The position numbers and the translations under genes were made by a program. A DNA stretch of 64,000 bases. Source: Salinisphaera sp963835375 (lineage in GTDB: Bacteria; Pseudomonadota; Gammaproteobacteria; Nevskiales; Salinisphaeraceae). The stretch covers positions 1 through 64,000 of the forward strand of contig CAWIGB010000016.1 of the NCBI GenBank assembly GCA_963835375.1. The letters are read 5' to 3'. The notes beneath the pieces are model-generated. The model ran no database searches. It saw only the letters and a list, made by a program, of their open reading frames with translations, and was not told where the DNA came from. Of this stretch, positions 1 to 8,797 are shown one piece after another; position 1 is the stretch's first letter, and each line of letters begins with the position of its first letter.

Positions 1-634
1 TGAACCATGCGGACCAGAGGATGTACTGCGACAAACGGTCGCGAGGTATGGGTGTGCGGGCGAAAAGATTGCCCTCGGCATGAGCCTACCGATGTCACCC
101 TTCGCCTCGGCACGACAATTCGACCCGTCATGCGCCTTCCTGTATGCGCCCCTTCACTCCCCCCGGCTCAATTCGATCTCGAGCGTACTCGGGGCATCGA
201 ACCGAGGCGACAGCGGGCCGGCCGGGCACTGTTTGCTTGACAACATTGAACCATGCGCCAAACAGAGCGTGGATGGCATATGCCATCAATCGAGGCAGCT
301 ATCCGGCCCGGTCAGCTATGTGCCGAGGGCGAGAATGGTTGTATCGATGCGGAGCCGGAACCGGCTGTGGATATGCGCCTAGCCTGTTCTTTCGACCATG
401 CGAGGCCCCAGCGCCGCTCTTGGCCGGAGCGGCACAGGTCTACTCCCGAGAGAGAAAGTCAACCAACTGTCGACCGCCTGGTTCCATGCTGGATGTCTTC
501 CCTCAACGGGAGTCTTTGCAAACATGGATTTCTTCACCGATCAAGTTTAACTGCAAGTGACATATAACGCTGATATTACATGAGCTTGAATGCCTGACGT
601 GTTACATCACCCTTACCTGCGACTGACATAATCC
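1..634. other. no supported gene at left edge
   Basis: Several short open frames overlap each other on the plus strand between 7 and 567, but none has a recognisable motif, a clear ribosome binding site or a hydrophobic pattern. I see no tRNA, repeat or terminator. The stretch may hold the promoter of the sulfotransferase-like gene that follows. Confidence 0.4.
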
Positions 635-1744
635 GTGAAAACCGACGTCCGACCTCCCCGGGTGAAAATGAGCCGCCATGAATCCCCGTCGCAGGCCGCC
701 TGCGCGACATCTCCTTCCGCCGATCCGACCCGTCAGGGTGCCAGGGACGGTACGCACCCGAGTGGGCGCCCGTCCGAACCGATTCTGTATCTCCATATCG
801 GGCTGCCGAAAGCGGCAAGTTCTTATCTGCACGGCCATGTGTTCCCCCAGCTGATGCCCGGGCAATATCTGATGCCCGGAGCGCGAAACGCCAAGCTGCC
901 CGCCTACCGCTACCGACCCAACCGCTACGGCGTCCGCCGATTCTCCGATGCCTTTCAAAGAAACCCGGGGTTCTGGGGCGACCACGGGGACGCGTTTCTC
1001 CGCCAGTTCCTGTCGCCGTTTCTCGCGGGCGGGCATCCAGAGCAATCGGTGCTCATATCCGAAGAGGCCATCACCCGGCTCAATCATTTCGGCATCCGCG
1101 CGATGCCCGATGCATTCGAACGGGGGCGCTTGCGCGACAACTTGGCGGCGTTCGACCAGTGCGCGCGCCGGATGGGATTCGCACGCACACGCGTGCTGCT
1201 GATGATCCGGCGCCAGGACCTGCTGCTGGCCTCCAGCTATGTTCAGTTGTCCCGAAAGATCATCGGAGCCTCACAACAGGACTTCGAACGCCGTGTCGAG
1301 CGGCTGATCTCGGGCGGAACGGTGGGCCCTGGACACACCTTCTACCCGATGGAGTACGCGAAACTCCACGAATGCCTGACCAGCGTGTTGCCGGCGCAGG
1401 ACGTGTGCTTCCTGCCGATCGAGAGCCTGGCGGGTGCATTCGACGAATTCGCCCACACAATCCGACGATTCCTGAACGCGAAATCGGTCGCAACCGAACT
1501 CAGCCGCCGCCCCTCCAATACCCGATCGATGGGCCGAAACCGTTGGGCGCTACGCCCCTTACTCGCGTTCAAGTCCCCAAAAGGTGCGCTGGAAATCACC
1601 ATTCCACCCGCCCTGACCGGGCGCGATTCCGTCATTGAGCTCCGCCCCGACATGGCCGAAAACATCCGGCGTCACTATGCCGAGGGAAACCGCCAGGTCG
1701 CCGACGCCATTACCGCGGACCTGGGCGCATATGGCTATTACTGA
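635..1744 (+). CDS. sulfotransferase-like protein
   Basis: A 369-residue protein resembling PAPS-dependent sulfotransferases. A loop HIGLPKAASSYLHGH at residues 54-68 matches the 5'-phosphosulfate-binding loop (usual form H-x-G-x-P-K-x-G/A-T/S-S). A second segment around 186-209, with paired arginines (192-193) followed by two serines (200-201), matches the 3'-phosphate-binding motif. Such enzymes move a sulfuryl group from PAPS to a sugar, lipid or small molecule; the acceptor is not predictable. No signal peptide or membrane segment is visible. The start is uncertain: GTG at 635 gives the longest form, and an in-frame ATG at 668 is equally possible since neither has a strong ribosome binding site. 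No glycan or sulfate-activation genes lie nearby, so it stands alone. Confidence 0.6.
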   Translation: MKTDVRPPRVKMSRHESPSQAACATSPSADPTRQGARDGTHPSGRPSEPILYLHIGLPKAASSYLHGHVFPQLMPGQYLMPGARNAKLPAYRYRPNRYGVRRFSDAFQRNPGFWGDHGDAFLRQFLSPFLAGGHPEQSVLISEEAITRLNHFGIRAMPDAFERGRLRDNLAAFDQCARRMGFARTRVLLMIRRQDLLLASSYVQLSRKIIGASQQDFERRVERLISGGTVGPGHTFYPMEYAKLHECLTSVLPAQDVCFLPIESLAGAFDEFAHTIRRFLNAKSVATELSRRPSNTRSMGRNRWALRPLLAFKSPKGALEITIPPALTGRDSVIELRPDMAENIRRHYAEGNRQVADAITADLGAYGYY

Positions 1745-2170
1745 GGCCATGTGTTCTCGCACCCAAGGCAAATGACAGCCCTTGAATAATGCTTTGTCCG
1801 GATAGCGACGAAATTTTCATGTCAGCCGAATGGCCGAAAACCTTCAGGAGGCCGCGGATTTTGGCAAAGGGCCGATTCGAACAGGAACGTTCAGCCCCTC
1901 CAGCGGGTCCCTTGCGACACTTCGGGCCGCTTCTGCTGGCACCCGCATAGATTCATCGCCTTGGCCGCGTCCAACGCCCCATCCGCGCACCCCGCGTCGC
2001 GTATCGGCTATCGGCAGGAATTGCCCGTCGCGCCCGTGAGATTATAGACTACAGGCCGTCTTTCCGGCCTCTACCGCAGCCTGTGCTCAAGCTGCCGGTC
2101 AATGCGGCCTCCCTTTATGTTTTGATTCTTTGCGGCGCGCCGGGCCATCGACCCGGCGTGCCGACTGATC
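1745..2170. other. intergenic, no gene seen
   Basis: About 430 bases without a convincing coding frame. A short perfect hairpin sits at 2053-2070 (AGGCCG, loop TCTTTC, CGGCCT), but no T-run follows, so it is not called a terminator. The stretch probably carries the promoter of the MFS gene. Confidence 0.4.
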
Positions 2171-3436
2171 GTGGACGGTGACATGGCAAACGTACCAGCG
2201 CGTCGTGCAGATGAAGGGGCGATGCGCGTGATCGCTTTCGGTTTCATCGCGACGTTCATGTCCAGTTTCGGCCAGACGTTCTTCGTGGGTCTGTTCAGCC
2301 CCCAGTTTGGAAGCGCGGCGAGCCTGGACGGGACTACCGTGAGTCTGTTGTATGGCGTCGCGACTCTTGTAAGCGGCAGTCTGCTGTTCTGGCTGGGCGG
2401 TGCGATGGATCGGCTGACGCTGCGCCTGGCCGTGACAATTAGTCTGGTGATCCTCATTGCCGGCTGCCTGCTGGCGGCCGGAATCCAGACCGGCCTCATG
2501 CTGGTGACGGCTTTCTTCTTATTGCGTCTGGGCGGTCAGGGACTGTTGACGCAGTTGGCAGTGGTCGCCGCGGCGCGCAACGGCGGCAGGAGACGAGGCT
2601 CGACGATCGCCTGGGCCACCATGGGCGTGATCCTGGGCGAAGCGACCTTGCCCGCTGGCGTGATTGCGTTGACCGGCTTGTTTTTCTGGCGGGATCTCTG
2701 GATCGCCGCTGCCATATTCCTGCTGGTCGGGGTGACCCCGGTATTGCTCTGGCTGCAACAACAGATTCACTGGCGTGAATCGGCGAACCGGCCGCATCCT
2801 GCCAAGGACGATAGCGCGGCCCCCGCCTCTTTTCAGCGTCGGGCACTTCTCACCGACCGCCGGTTCTGGGCCGGCGCTGCCATCATGCTCACGCCGCCGT
2901 TCATGGCGACCGGGTTCCTCTTCGAACAGAGTACGATCGTTCAGGCGATGCACTGGAACGCACACTTGATCGGGGCCGCGTTCACCGTGTTCGCCGTCTT
3001 TCGGGCCTTCGGCACCTGGTTCTATGGCCGCACCGTGGACCACTTCGGCACGATTCGAATGGCACGCCTGCACCTCATCCCCATGGCCTTGGCCTTCGCC
3101 TCGTTCGCCGTGCCGCTGGGCGATGCGGCGATCTGGGTGGCATTTGCCGGCATCGGCTTCACCAATGGAGCGAATTCCGTGTTGTCGGGGGCGCTTTGGG
3201 CCGATCTGTTCGGTACGGCCGCTGTGGGCACGGTGCGCGGTGTGTTCGGCGCGGCCATGGTTCTGGCCAGCGCCCTGGCTCCGGTGATCGTCTCTGTGTT
3301 GATGTCGTCCGGCCTGAGTGCGCCCGGGCTGGGTCTTGTGTTCGGCGTCTATGCGATTGTCGTGCCTTTGCTCGCCGGTCCGTTTCTCCATCTTCAGGCC
3401 TCAGCTCGGTCCGACATGGCGACGCACTCGTCCTGA
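2171..3436 (+). CDS. MFS transporter
   Basis: A 421-residue integral membrane protein with about twelve hydrophobic segments and a central hydrophilic loop near residues 200-220, the usual layout of major facilitator carriers. A short basic loop (G-A-M-D-R-L-T-L-R) follows transmembrane segment 2, resembling the MFS loop 2-3 signature. It should work in the inner membrane by proton-coupled transport; the substrate is not evident. The frame opens with GTG at 2171, and an ATG four codons later (2183) is a plausible alternative. It stands between the sulfotransferase-like gene and the phosphate block with gaps on both sides, so it is probably transcribed alone. Confidence 0.75.
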   Translation: MDGDMANVPARRADEGAMRVIAFGFIATFMSSFGQTFFVGLFSPQFGSAASLDGTTVSLLYGVATLVSGSLLFWLGGAMDRLTLRLAVTISLVILIAGCLLAAGIQTGLMLVTAFFLLRLGGQGLLTQLAVVAAARNGGRRRGSTIAWATMGVILGEATLPAGVIALTGLFFWRDLWIAAAIFLLVGVTPVLLWLQQQIHWRESANRPHPAKDDSAAPASFQRRALLTDRRFWAGAAIMLTPPFMATGFLFEQSTIVQAMHWNAHLIGAAFTVFAVFRAFGTWFYGRTVDHFGTIRMARLHLIPMALAFASFAVPLGDAAIWVAFAGIGFTNGANSVLSGALWADLFGTAAVGTVRGVFGAAMVLASALAPVIVSVLMSSGLSAPGLGLVFGVYAIVVPLLAGPFLHLQASARSDMATHSS

Positions 3437-3766
3437 TCGATTCGCGCAGCCGGCGCCCGGCAACAACGGGCCTCGCCCGCTCGGCAAGCCGGCCCCGTGT
3501 ATTCTCGGCCCGGCCACTGAGGAAGATGCCCGCGACGCTGTTCTGTCGTGATCTGGAAATCCCGAGACAGGCCGACTTCGGTGTGCGGGCGCACGGCGCA
3601 TCAAACCGGCGGTTTCGAGTCGAGGACATGGTGCGCCTGCTCGACTCTGAGCGATCAGCGAGCCACAAGACGATCATGCGACGCCTCGCTTATGATGACT
3701 GGGTCACGACCGACGCTCGCCGAGTTCTTGGTACAGCGCCCAACAAGCCGTGACGGGAGCGAGTTC
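3437..3766. other. intergenic, one doubtful small frame
   Basis: Between the MFS gene and PPK2. A 75-codon frame from ATG 3526 to a stop at 3753 ends 13 bases before the PPK2 start and has GAGG just upstream, too close for a good ribosome binding site. Its product resembles nothing I know, so it is recorded here rather than called a gene. Confidence 0.3.
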
Positions 3767-4576
3767 GTGAGCACAAAGCATTCCCCAGCCCGACACACCG
3801 TGCCTGCGGTGGCCGCCATCGCCAAGGACGAGTACAAGCACACCCTGCATCGTCTGCAGATCGAACTGGTCAAGCTGCAACGTCACTTCATTCGCTACCA
3901 CGACAAGATTCTGGTGATCTTTGAAGGCCGCGACGCGGCCGGCAAGGATGGCACCATCAAGCGCATCGTGCAGCATCTGAGTCCGCGCGAGACACGCGTG
4001 GTCGCGCTGGGACGACCGTCAGAGGCCGATCGCAGCGCCTGGTATTTTCAGCGATATGTGGCGCATCTGCCCACGGCCGAGGAATTCGTGCTGTTCAACC
4101 GCAGCTGGTACAACCGGGCCGGCGTGGAGCGGGTGATGGAATTCTGCGACGAGGACCAGTACCAGGAGTTCATGGCCACCGTGGTCGATTTCGAACAGAT
4201 GCTGATCCGTTCGGGCATCAAACTGTTCAAATATTATCTGGACATCAGCCAGGCCGAGCAGGCCAAACGCCTGGATGAGCGTCGCAAGGACCCGCTCAAG
4301 CAGTGGAAGATCAGCCCGATCGATGCCGAGGCCGAGAGACACTGGTCCGACTATAGTCGGGCGCGCAACGAGATGTTTGCTCGCACCCACGCCCCGCTGT
4401 CGCCGTGGATGGTGATTCGAGCGGACCGCAAGCGAGTGGCCCGCCTCAACCTGATCAAGGATCTGTTGCTGCGGCTCAACTACGACGGCAAGGACGAGTC
4501 CCTCGTTCTGCCCAATCCGGACGTCGTCTTCACTTACGATGAAGCGTGCCTGAAAAACGGCATGATCGCGGCCTGA
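3767..4576 (+). CDS. ppk2: polyphosphate kinase 2 (PPK2 family)
   Basis: PPK2 enzymes transfer phosphate between polyphosphate and nucleotides, usually making GTP or ATP from polyphosphate. Reading from GTG 3767 (preceded by GGGAGCGAG) gives 269 residues, the normal size of a single-domain class. Walker A is GRDAAGKDGT at about 54-63, the Walker B region NRSWYNRAG at about 111-119, and the lid segment DPLKQWKISPID at about 175-186; all key residues are present. The frame stays open upstream to 3548, but that extension shows no conservation. A phosphate transporter and its DUF47 partner follow on the same strand 201 bases downstream, so the block links phosphate import to polyphosphate turnover. 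Confidence 0.92.
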   Translation: MSTKHSPARHTVPAVAAIAKDEYKHTLHRLQIELVKLQRHFIRYHDKILVIFEGRDAAGKDGTIKRIVQHLSPRETRVVALGRPSEADRSAWYFQRYVAHLPTAEEFVLFNRSWYNRAGVERVMEFCDEDQYQEFMATVVDFEQMLIRSGIKLFKYYLDISQAEQAKRLDERRKDPLKQWKISPIDAEAERHWSDYSRARNEMFARTHAPLSPWMVIRADRKRVARLNLIKDLLLRLNYDGKDESLVLPNPDVVFTYDEACLKNGMIAA

Positions 4577-4777
4577 TGCGCATCGATCTCGCGTGATGGT
4601 CGCGATCGGGCCGATGTGCGATACCGACGTGTCCCGAACTGATCAACTCCGCTTTTGCAGGCCGCTATCGCGGCCTCCCGCGCTCCAACGCGACTGTTGT
4701 CTTCGAATGCGGCGCAGGCGTGCGCCGGGCTCGGGCAACGGGCATAACGCTCGACATGACGCCAGCGGCGATACGAC

Positions 4778-5812
4778 GTGACTACGCTGCTGATATTGCT
4801 GGTCGTCGGCATCGCCGTGGTGCTCCTCTTCGATTTCACCAACGGCTTCAACGACGCCGCCAACATGGTGGCGACATTGGTGGCCTCACGGGCCATGACG
4901 CCGCTGCAGGCCGTCATTCTGGTGGGCTTTTTCACGTTCGCCGGCCCCATCATGGCCGGTACCGCAGTGGCCGATACCATTGGCGGATTCGTGGATCTCG
5001 GGGGGCTGCCGCAATCGCTCGGTGTGGTCGTGGTCGTCTGCGGCGTGCTGGGCGCGGTGGTATGGAATGTGATCATCTGGTGGTGGGCGATGCCATCATC
5101 TTCCACCCATGCCCTGGTCGGAAGTCTGGTCGGCGCCGTCTGGGTCAGCACGGGCGCCCAGACCGTCAACTGGGGCATGAGCGCCCTGCCGCACGGTCAG
5201 ATGATCGGTGTGGCCAAGGTATTGTCATCGTTGTTGTTGTCACCGCTCGCCGGGTTCATCATCGGCTCGCTGCTCCATCGGCTGATGCGATTCCTGCTGC
5301 GGGCAGCGCATCCCTCGGTCAATCGACGACTGCGCCAGGGACAGTGGCTGACGGCCTCGGCACTGGCTTTTTCTCATGGTGCCAACGACGCTCAGAAAGG
5401 GATGGGCATCATCACCCTGCTGCTCGTACTGGCCGGTATATTGCCGACATTTCGCGTGCCGATCTGGGTGATCGCGCTGAGCGCCTCGTGCATGACCCTA
5501 GGCACGGTGCTCGGCGGCTGGCGGATCGTGCGCACGGTGGGTTTCGGGATCTACAAGCTACGCCCCATTCACGGGCTGGACGCGCAACTCACCTCCGCCG
5601 CGGTGGTTTTCGGGGCGTCGCTGTTCGGCGGCCCTGTATCGACCACGCATGTGGTGAATTCGTCGATCATGGGTATCGGCGCCTCGGAGCATATGCGCCA
5701 GGTACACTGGCTCAAGGCGCGCGAGATCGTGCTCACCTGGGTGATCACGCTGCCCGGCGCGGCGCTGGTCGGCGCCAGCCTATGCCGGCTGGCGCTGATG
5801 GTCGTACACTGA
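4778..5812 (+). CDS. pit: PiT-family inorganic phosphate transporter
   Basis: Low-affinity phosphate permease of the inner membrane (PiT family, proton or sodium symport). The 344-residue sequence has the two internally repeated signatures: GFNDAAN near residue 23 and HGANDAQKG near residue 205. The motifs PSSSTHALVG and PVSTTHVVNSS also mark the repeated halves. About ten hydrophobic segments surround a hydrophilic central loop. The start is GTG 4778 with only a weak ribosome binding site. The DUF47 gene begins 20 bases after the stop, the classic Pit-accessory arrangement, so the two are almost certainly cotranscribed. Confidence 0.93.
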   Translation: MTTLLILLVVGIAVVLLFDFTNGFNDAANMVATLVASRAMTPLQAVILVGFFTFAGPIMAGTAVADTIGGFVDLGGLPQSLGVVVVVCGVLGAVVWNVIIWWWAMPSSSTHALVGSLVGAVWVSTGAQTVNWGMSALPHGQMIGVAKVLSSLLLSPLAGFIIGSLLHRLMRFLLRAAHPSVNRRLRQGQWLTASALAFSHGANDAQKGMGIITLLLVLAGILPTFRVPIWVIALSASCMTLGTVLGGWRIVRTVGFGIYKLRPIHGLDAQLTSAAVVFGASLFGGPVSTTHVVNSSIMGIGASEHMRQVHWLKAREIVLTWVITLPGAALVGASLCRLALMVVH

Positions 5813-5831
5813 AGAAAAACGGCGAACAATC

Positions 5832-6584
5832 ATGGTGGAGGATACGGCGTCCCGAGCCCGGCGTTGGTTGGCGCGAGTGTTCCCGCGAACACCGGATTTC
5901 TACGTCCGCCTGAATGCCCAGTGCGATCTGGCCGTAGCCGCGACCGAGACCTTAGTCGCCTATATGCAGGACGGCAACGAGGAGGCCGCGAAGCGTGTCA
6001 TCACCCTGGAGAAACAGGGTGACGCGCTCAAGGCCGAAAACATGACGACGCTCCACCGGGCGTTCGCTACTCCCATCGATCGCGAAGACGTCTACCGCTC
6101 GATCGCGACGATAGATGAAGTCCTGAATTACGCGAAGGCGACGGTTCAGGAAATGCGCGTGCTGAAGCTCAAGCCGGATGAACACACGCGCGCCATGGCG
6201 GATCTCATGCATCGCGGCGCCTGCGCGTTGCAACGGGGATACGCCTGTCTGGCCCATGACCCACTGGCGGCCGAACGTCATGCCGACGCCGCCCGCAAGA
6301 CCGAGCGGACAACGGAAAAGATCTATCGTCGCGCGCTGGGCGAATTATTCGACGTCGATCACTATCAGGCGACCCTGACTCCGGAACAGCGCCGCAGCGC
6401 CGCCTCGCTGGCGGTACTGACCGGCGAGCTCGACGCGTCCGAAACCTCGGCGATCAGCTCTGCCGTAGGATTCGTGCTGGAGATCCTCAAGCGCCGCGAA
6501 GTGTATCGACATATGTCGAACGGCGCAGATCGCGTCGTGCGCGCCGGCGAAGTGCTTCACGACATCGTGGCCAAGATTGCATGA
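5832..6584 (+). CDS. DUF47 (PhoU-like) phosphate transport accessory protein
   Basis: A 250-residue, almost all-helical soluble protein of the DUF47/PhoU-like family, which is typically encoded beside PiT transporters and thought to regulate them. The N-terminal region FPRTPDFYVRLNAQCDL and long charged amphipathic helices through residue 240 fit the family, and the length is normal. It lies 20 bases downstream of the PiT gene on the same strand, which supports a role in controlling that permease. The ATG start is preceded by AAAAACGGCGAACAATC, a weak ribosome binding site that suggests translational coupling. Confidence 0.88.
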   Translation: MVEDTASRARRWLARVFPRTPDFYVRLNAQCDLAVAATETLVAYMQDGNEEAAKRVITLEKQGDALKAENMTTLHRAFATPIDREDVYRSIATIDEVLNYAKATVQEMRVLKLKPDEHTRAMADLMHRGACALQRGYACLAHDPLAAERHADAARKTERTTEKIYRRALGELFDVDHYQATLTPEQRRSAASLAVLTGELDASETSAISSAVGFVLEILKRREVYRHMSNGADRVVRAGEVLHDIVAKIA

Positions 6585-6721
6585 AACCTCGGCTCACCGT
6601 TTCGCGGTCCACAAGAATCCGCTGCGGCAGCGCGAACCCTGCGCCTGTGCTCGCCAACCCCACTGTCCGGACCCGGGCGCGACGTTACACTGGCGATCTG
6701 ATACAAAAAAAGGCAGGCACC

Positions 6722-7147
6722 ATGGCGCTCTCCCCGTTTCACCTGGCAATTCCGGTTCACGATCTGGCGGCAGCGCGTCGCTTCTATGGCGAGACGTTCG
6801 GCCTGAGCGAAGGGCGGTCGAGCGAGCAGTGGGTGGATTTCGATTTCTACGGCCACCAGCTCGTGATCCACGAACACCCAAAGACATCCGCACAGGAAAA
6901 GACCCACACCAACGCCGTCGACGGTCACGACGTGCCGGTGCCCCACTTCGGCATCGTGCTCGAATGGGCGGAATGGGAAGCGCTGGCCGAACGTCTGCGA
7001 TCCCGCGACACCGACTTCGTCATCAAGCCGTACATCCGTTTCAAGGGCGAGCCCGGTGAACAGGCGACGATGTTTCTGTTCGACCCCTGCGGCAACGCGC
7101 TCGAGTTCAAGGCGTTCAAGGATCGCGGGCAGCTTTTCGCCCGGTAG
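6722..7147 (+). CDS. VOC-family (glyoxalase/dioxygenase-like) protein
   Basis: A 141-residue vicinal-oxygen-chelate protein. The opening FHLAIPVHDLAAARRFYGE carries the first metal-ligand histidine, HFGIVL in the middle supplies another, and the C-terminal FDPCGNALEFK supplies the glutamate ligand and the typical G-N-x-x-E ending. Two beta-alpha-beta-beta-beta halves are visible. Members include glyoxalase-type isomerases, extradiol dioxygenases and resistance proteins, and the substrate here cannot be read. The ATG at 6722 was chosen because conserved sequence starts immediately there, although the frame is open back to 6581. Confidence 0.85.
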   Translation: MALSPFHLAIPVHDLAAARRFYGETFGLSEGRSSEQWVDFDFYGHQLVIHEHPKTSAQEKTHTNAVDGHDVPVPHFGIVLEWAEWEALAERLRSRDTDFVIKPYIRFKGEPGEQATMFLFDPCGNALEFKAFKDRGQLFAR

Positions 7148-7215
7148 GTTGGCTTGCGGCGCCCGCGAGCCGCTGCGCATACGCATACGCGCGACGACGG
7201 GCGTCGCCGGCTTGC

Positions 7216-7833
7216 TCAGTCTTCGCGGCCTCGTATGAAACGGCGCAGATAGAGAACCTCGGCCCATTCAGGACAGTCGCCCTGGCTCTGCGCCACCAGG
7301 ACGCCGTGTTCGAGGGTCAGGAGCCATCGCGGCGGTTGACCACGCTTCGAGTTGTCGAAGACATGGGTCACGTTCGCTTGCTCGGCGGCGCGGCGAATCA
7401 ATGCCCGGTTGCGTTCGTAGCGCTGGCGGATCTTGTCTTCGGCGACAGGGTGGCCGCCGGTCGCTACACGGGCGGCAACGCGGGCCACCGATATGTTTGG
7501 TAGCCGCACATTGACGTGATAGAGAACGACCCGATAACCGGCGGCCAGCGCCGCTTCCACGAGTTCGATCTTGCTCGGGTGCGAGAACACGGTTTCGGTG
7601 ACAAAGGAACGTCGTGCTTCGATCAGCTGCGCCCGTTGTGCGGCGGCTTCGCGGCTCGCGGCATAGGCATCAGTGTGATCCATGTCGTGCGCCTGCCAGC
7701 TTCGCAGGATCTCGTCGGCATTGATCAACGGTGCCTGCGTCATCGGCTTGATGCGGTCGACATACAGCGTGGATTTACCGGCGCCGTTCGGCCCTGCCAG
7801 CAGGAAAAGCGTCGGCTGCGCGGCCTGAGTCAA
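7216..7833 (-). CDS. zeta-toxin-family P-loop kinase
   Basis: A 205-residue P-loop kinase with Walker A GPNGAGKST at residues 14-22 and NADEI at about 38-42, followed by basic helices, as in zeta/PezT-like toxins. Characterised members phosphorylate UDP-N-acetylglucosamine and poison wall synthesis; related chromosomal copies may act on other targets. It begins at TTG 7833, 31 bases after the stop of a ParD-like gene on the same strand, so the two form a toxin-antitoxin pair with the antitoxin first. The weak TTG start with a poor ribosome binding site would keep toxin translation low. The last codons overlap a short sequence shared with the inverted-repeat element at 8530-8797. Confidence 0.82.
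   Translation of the reverse strand: MTQAAQPTLFLLAGPNGAGKSTLYVDRIKPMTQAPLINADEILRSWQAHDMDHTDAYAASREAAAQRAQLIEARRSFVTETVFSHPSKIELVEAALAAGYRVVLYHVNVRLPNISVARVAARVATGGHPVAEDKIRQRYERNRALIRRAAEQANVTHVFDNSKRGQPPRWLLTLEHGVLVAQSQGDCPEWAEVLYLRRFIRGRED
7230..7243. repeat. 14-bp direct repeat, left copy
   Basis: CTCGTATGAAACGG occurs here and again exactly at 8774-8787, inside the right arm of the inverted-repeat element. The pair flanks the toxin-antitoxin module. This copy is within the last codons of the toxin gene. Confidence 0.5.
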
Positions 7834-7864
7834 CGGCGTCGCCCCGGCCGATCAGCCATGCAGA

Positions 7865-8200
7865 TCAGTCGCCGAGTGCTTCAGTGTCGATGCCCGCTTG
7901 GCGCAGTTGCGCGAGCCGACGCTCATGCGCGTTCTGCTCCTGCGATGAGGCATGACGCATCGCTTCGTCGTGCATGGCATCGAACACCGGCTTCTCGTAG
8001 GCCGAGAGTTCATCCACCGGGATTTCAGCCTTGAGCGCCCGTGCGATATGTTGGTAATCGAACTGGCCGGAATGCTCGATGGCTCTTCCGATACGCGCCC
8101 AGTATTCGATCTGGCCGGCCTGCGATCGATGCATGAGCCGCGCTTCGGCGCGCGACGCCTTCGAGAGATCGTCGGATACACGAATGGAGGTCGAGCTCAT
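7865..8200 (-). CDS. ParD-like antitoxin
   Basis: A 111-residue protein opening SSTSIRVSDDLSKASRAEA, a ribbon-helix-helix-like N-terminus as in ParD-like antitoxins, followed by QAGQIEYWARIGRAIE and a charged helical C-terminus rich in Glu, Gln and Arg. Proteins of this type are often encoded directly before zeta-like kinases and should bind both the toxin and their own promoter. It lies 31 bases upstream of the zeta-like gene. An AT-rich stretch TATTAT (complement of 8230-8235) could be the -10 box. ATG 8200 has no strong ribosome binding site. Confidence 0.75.
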   Translation of the reverse strand: MSSTSIRVSDDLSKASRAEARLMHRSQAGQIEYWARIGRAIEHSGQFDYQHIARALKAEIPVDELSAYEKPVFDAMHDEAMRHASSQEQNAHERRLAQLRQAGIDTEALGD

Positions 8201-8529
8201 GATGTCGTACCACGCCGGGTTTCATTTCGATAATAGCATTTTGCGACAGACGGGACGATCTGCAGCGTCCTATCCGTGCCCGGCTTTCAGCCCCGGGCTT
8301 CGCTGCCGGAGGCGAGCAGAGCCGGACGGTGCGATGCGAGTGCCCGCTCGGTCGTACATAGACTTCGGGTATTCCGAGACTCGCAAGCACCTGAAGGCAA
8401 CCAAGGGGAGCACGGCGGTCTCCTTGACCAGAGAAGCGCGAGAGGGATTCACCAAGCCACGGCGCCGCTCTTGGCGACAATGACATAGCGATTCGCTATA
8501 TCGCCCGGCCAAGCGTCCGCGGCGATCGG
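8201..8529. other. intergenic upstream of the toxin-antitoxin pair
   Basis: No credible gene. The end nearest 8200 should hold the antitoxin promoter, read leftwards. The remainder to 8529 is GC-rich with only short unrelated frames, and borders the inverted-repeat element. Confidence 0.4.
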
Positions 8530-8797
8530 GGGCCTGTTACCGTTTCATACGAAGCCCGCATTGGCGCCGCAAATCTTGTCAGGCAAGGCGCGAGCCGCCG
8601 GTCGTGGCGGGCCACGATCAAGGGGAACAACGCCGCATAGCAAGAGTTGCGGCCCAACCCTTCGCGCCAGCGGCCATTGGGCCGCAATCCAGCGTTGCCA
8701 CTCGCCCGTGTAGCGCAACTACACCGAACTCGCGGCGCCTCGTCTTGCAATCCCCAATGGTCGCTGGCGCAGTCTCGTATGAAACGGTAACAGGCCC
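8530..8797. repeat. 268-bp structured inverted-repeat element
   Basis: Perfect 23-bp inverted terminal repeats at 8530-8552 and 8775-8797 (core TACCGTTTCATACGA and its complement) enclose 222 bases without a gene. The interior holds further dyads: TTGCGGCCC (8647-8655) with GGGCCGCAA (8679-8687), GCGGCC-ATTG-GGCCGC (8670-8685), and GTGTAG-CGCAA-CTACAC (8708-8724). This resembles a MITE or large REP-like element with no transposase. Its right end coincides with the stop codon of the TauE/SafE gene, so it may also act as that gene's 3' structure. Confidence 0.6.

Noticed and set aside
2053..2070. Perfect 6-bp hairpin considered as a terminator
   Set aside because: No T-run on either side and it lies too far from the preceding stop codon.
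4720..5913. 397-codon frame over the PiT gene
   Set aside because: Arg/Gly-rich shifted frame of an intact transporter gene.
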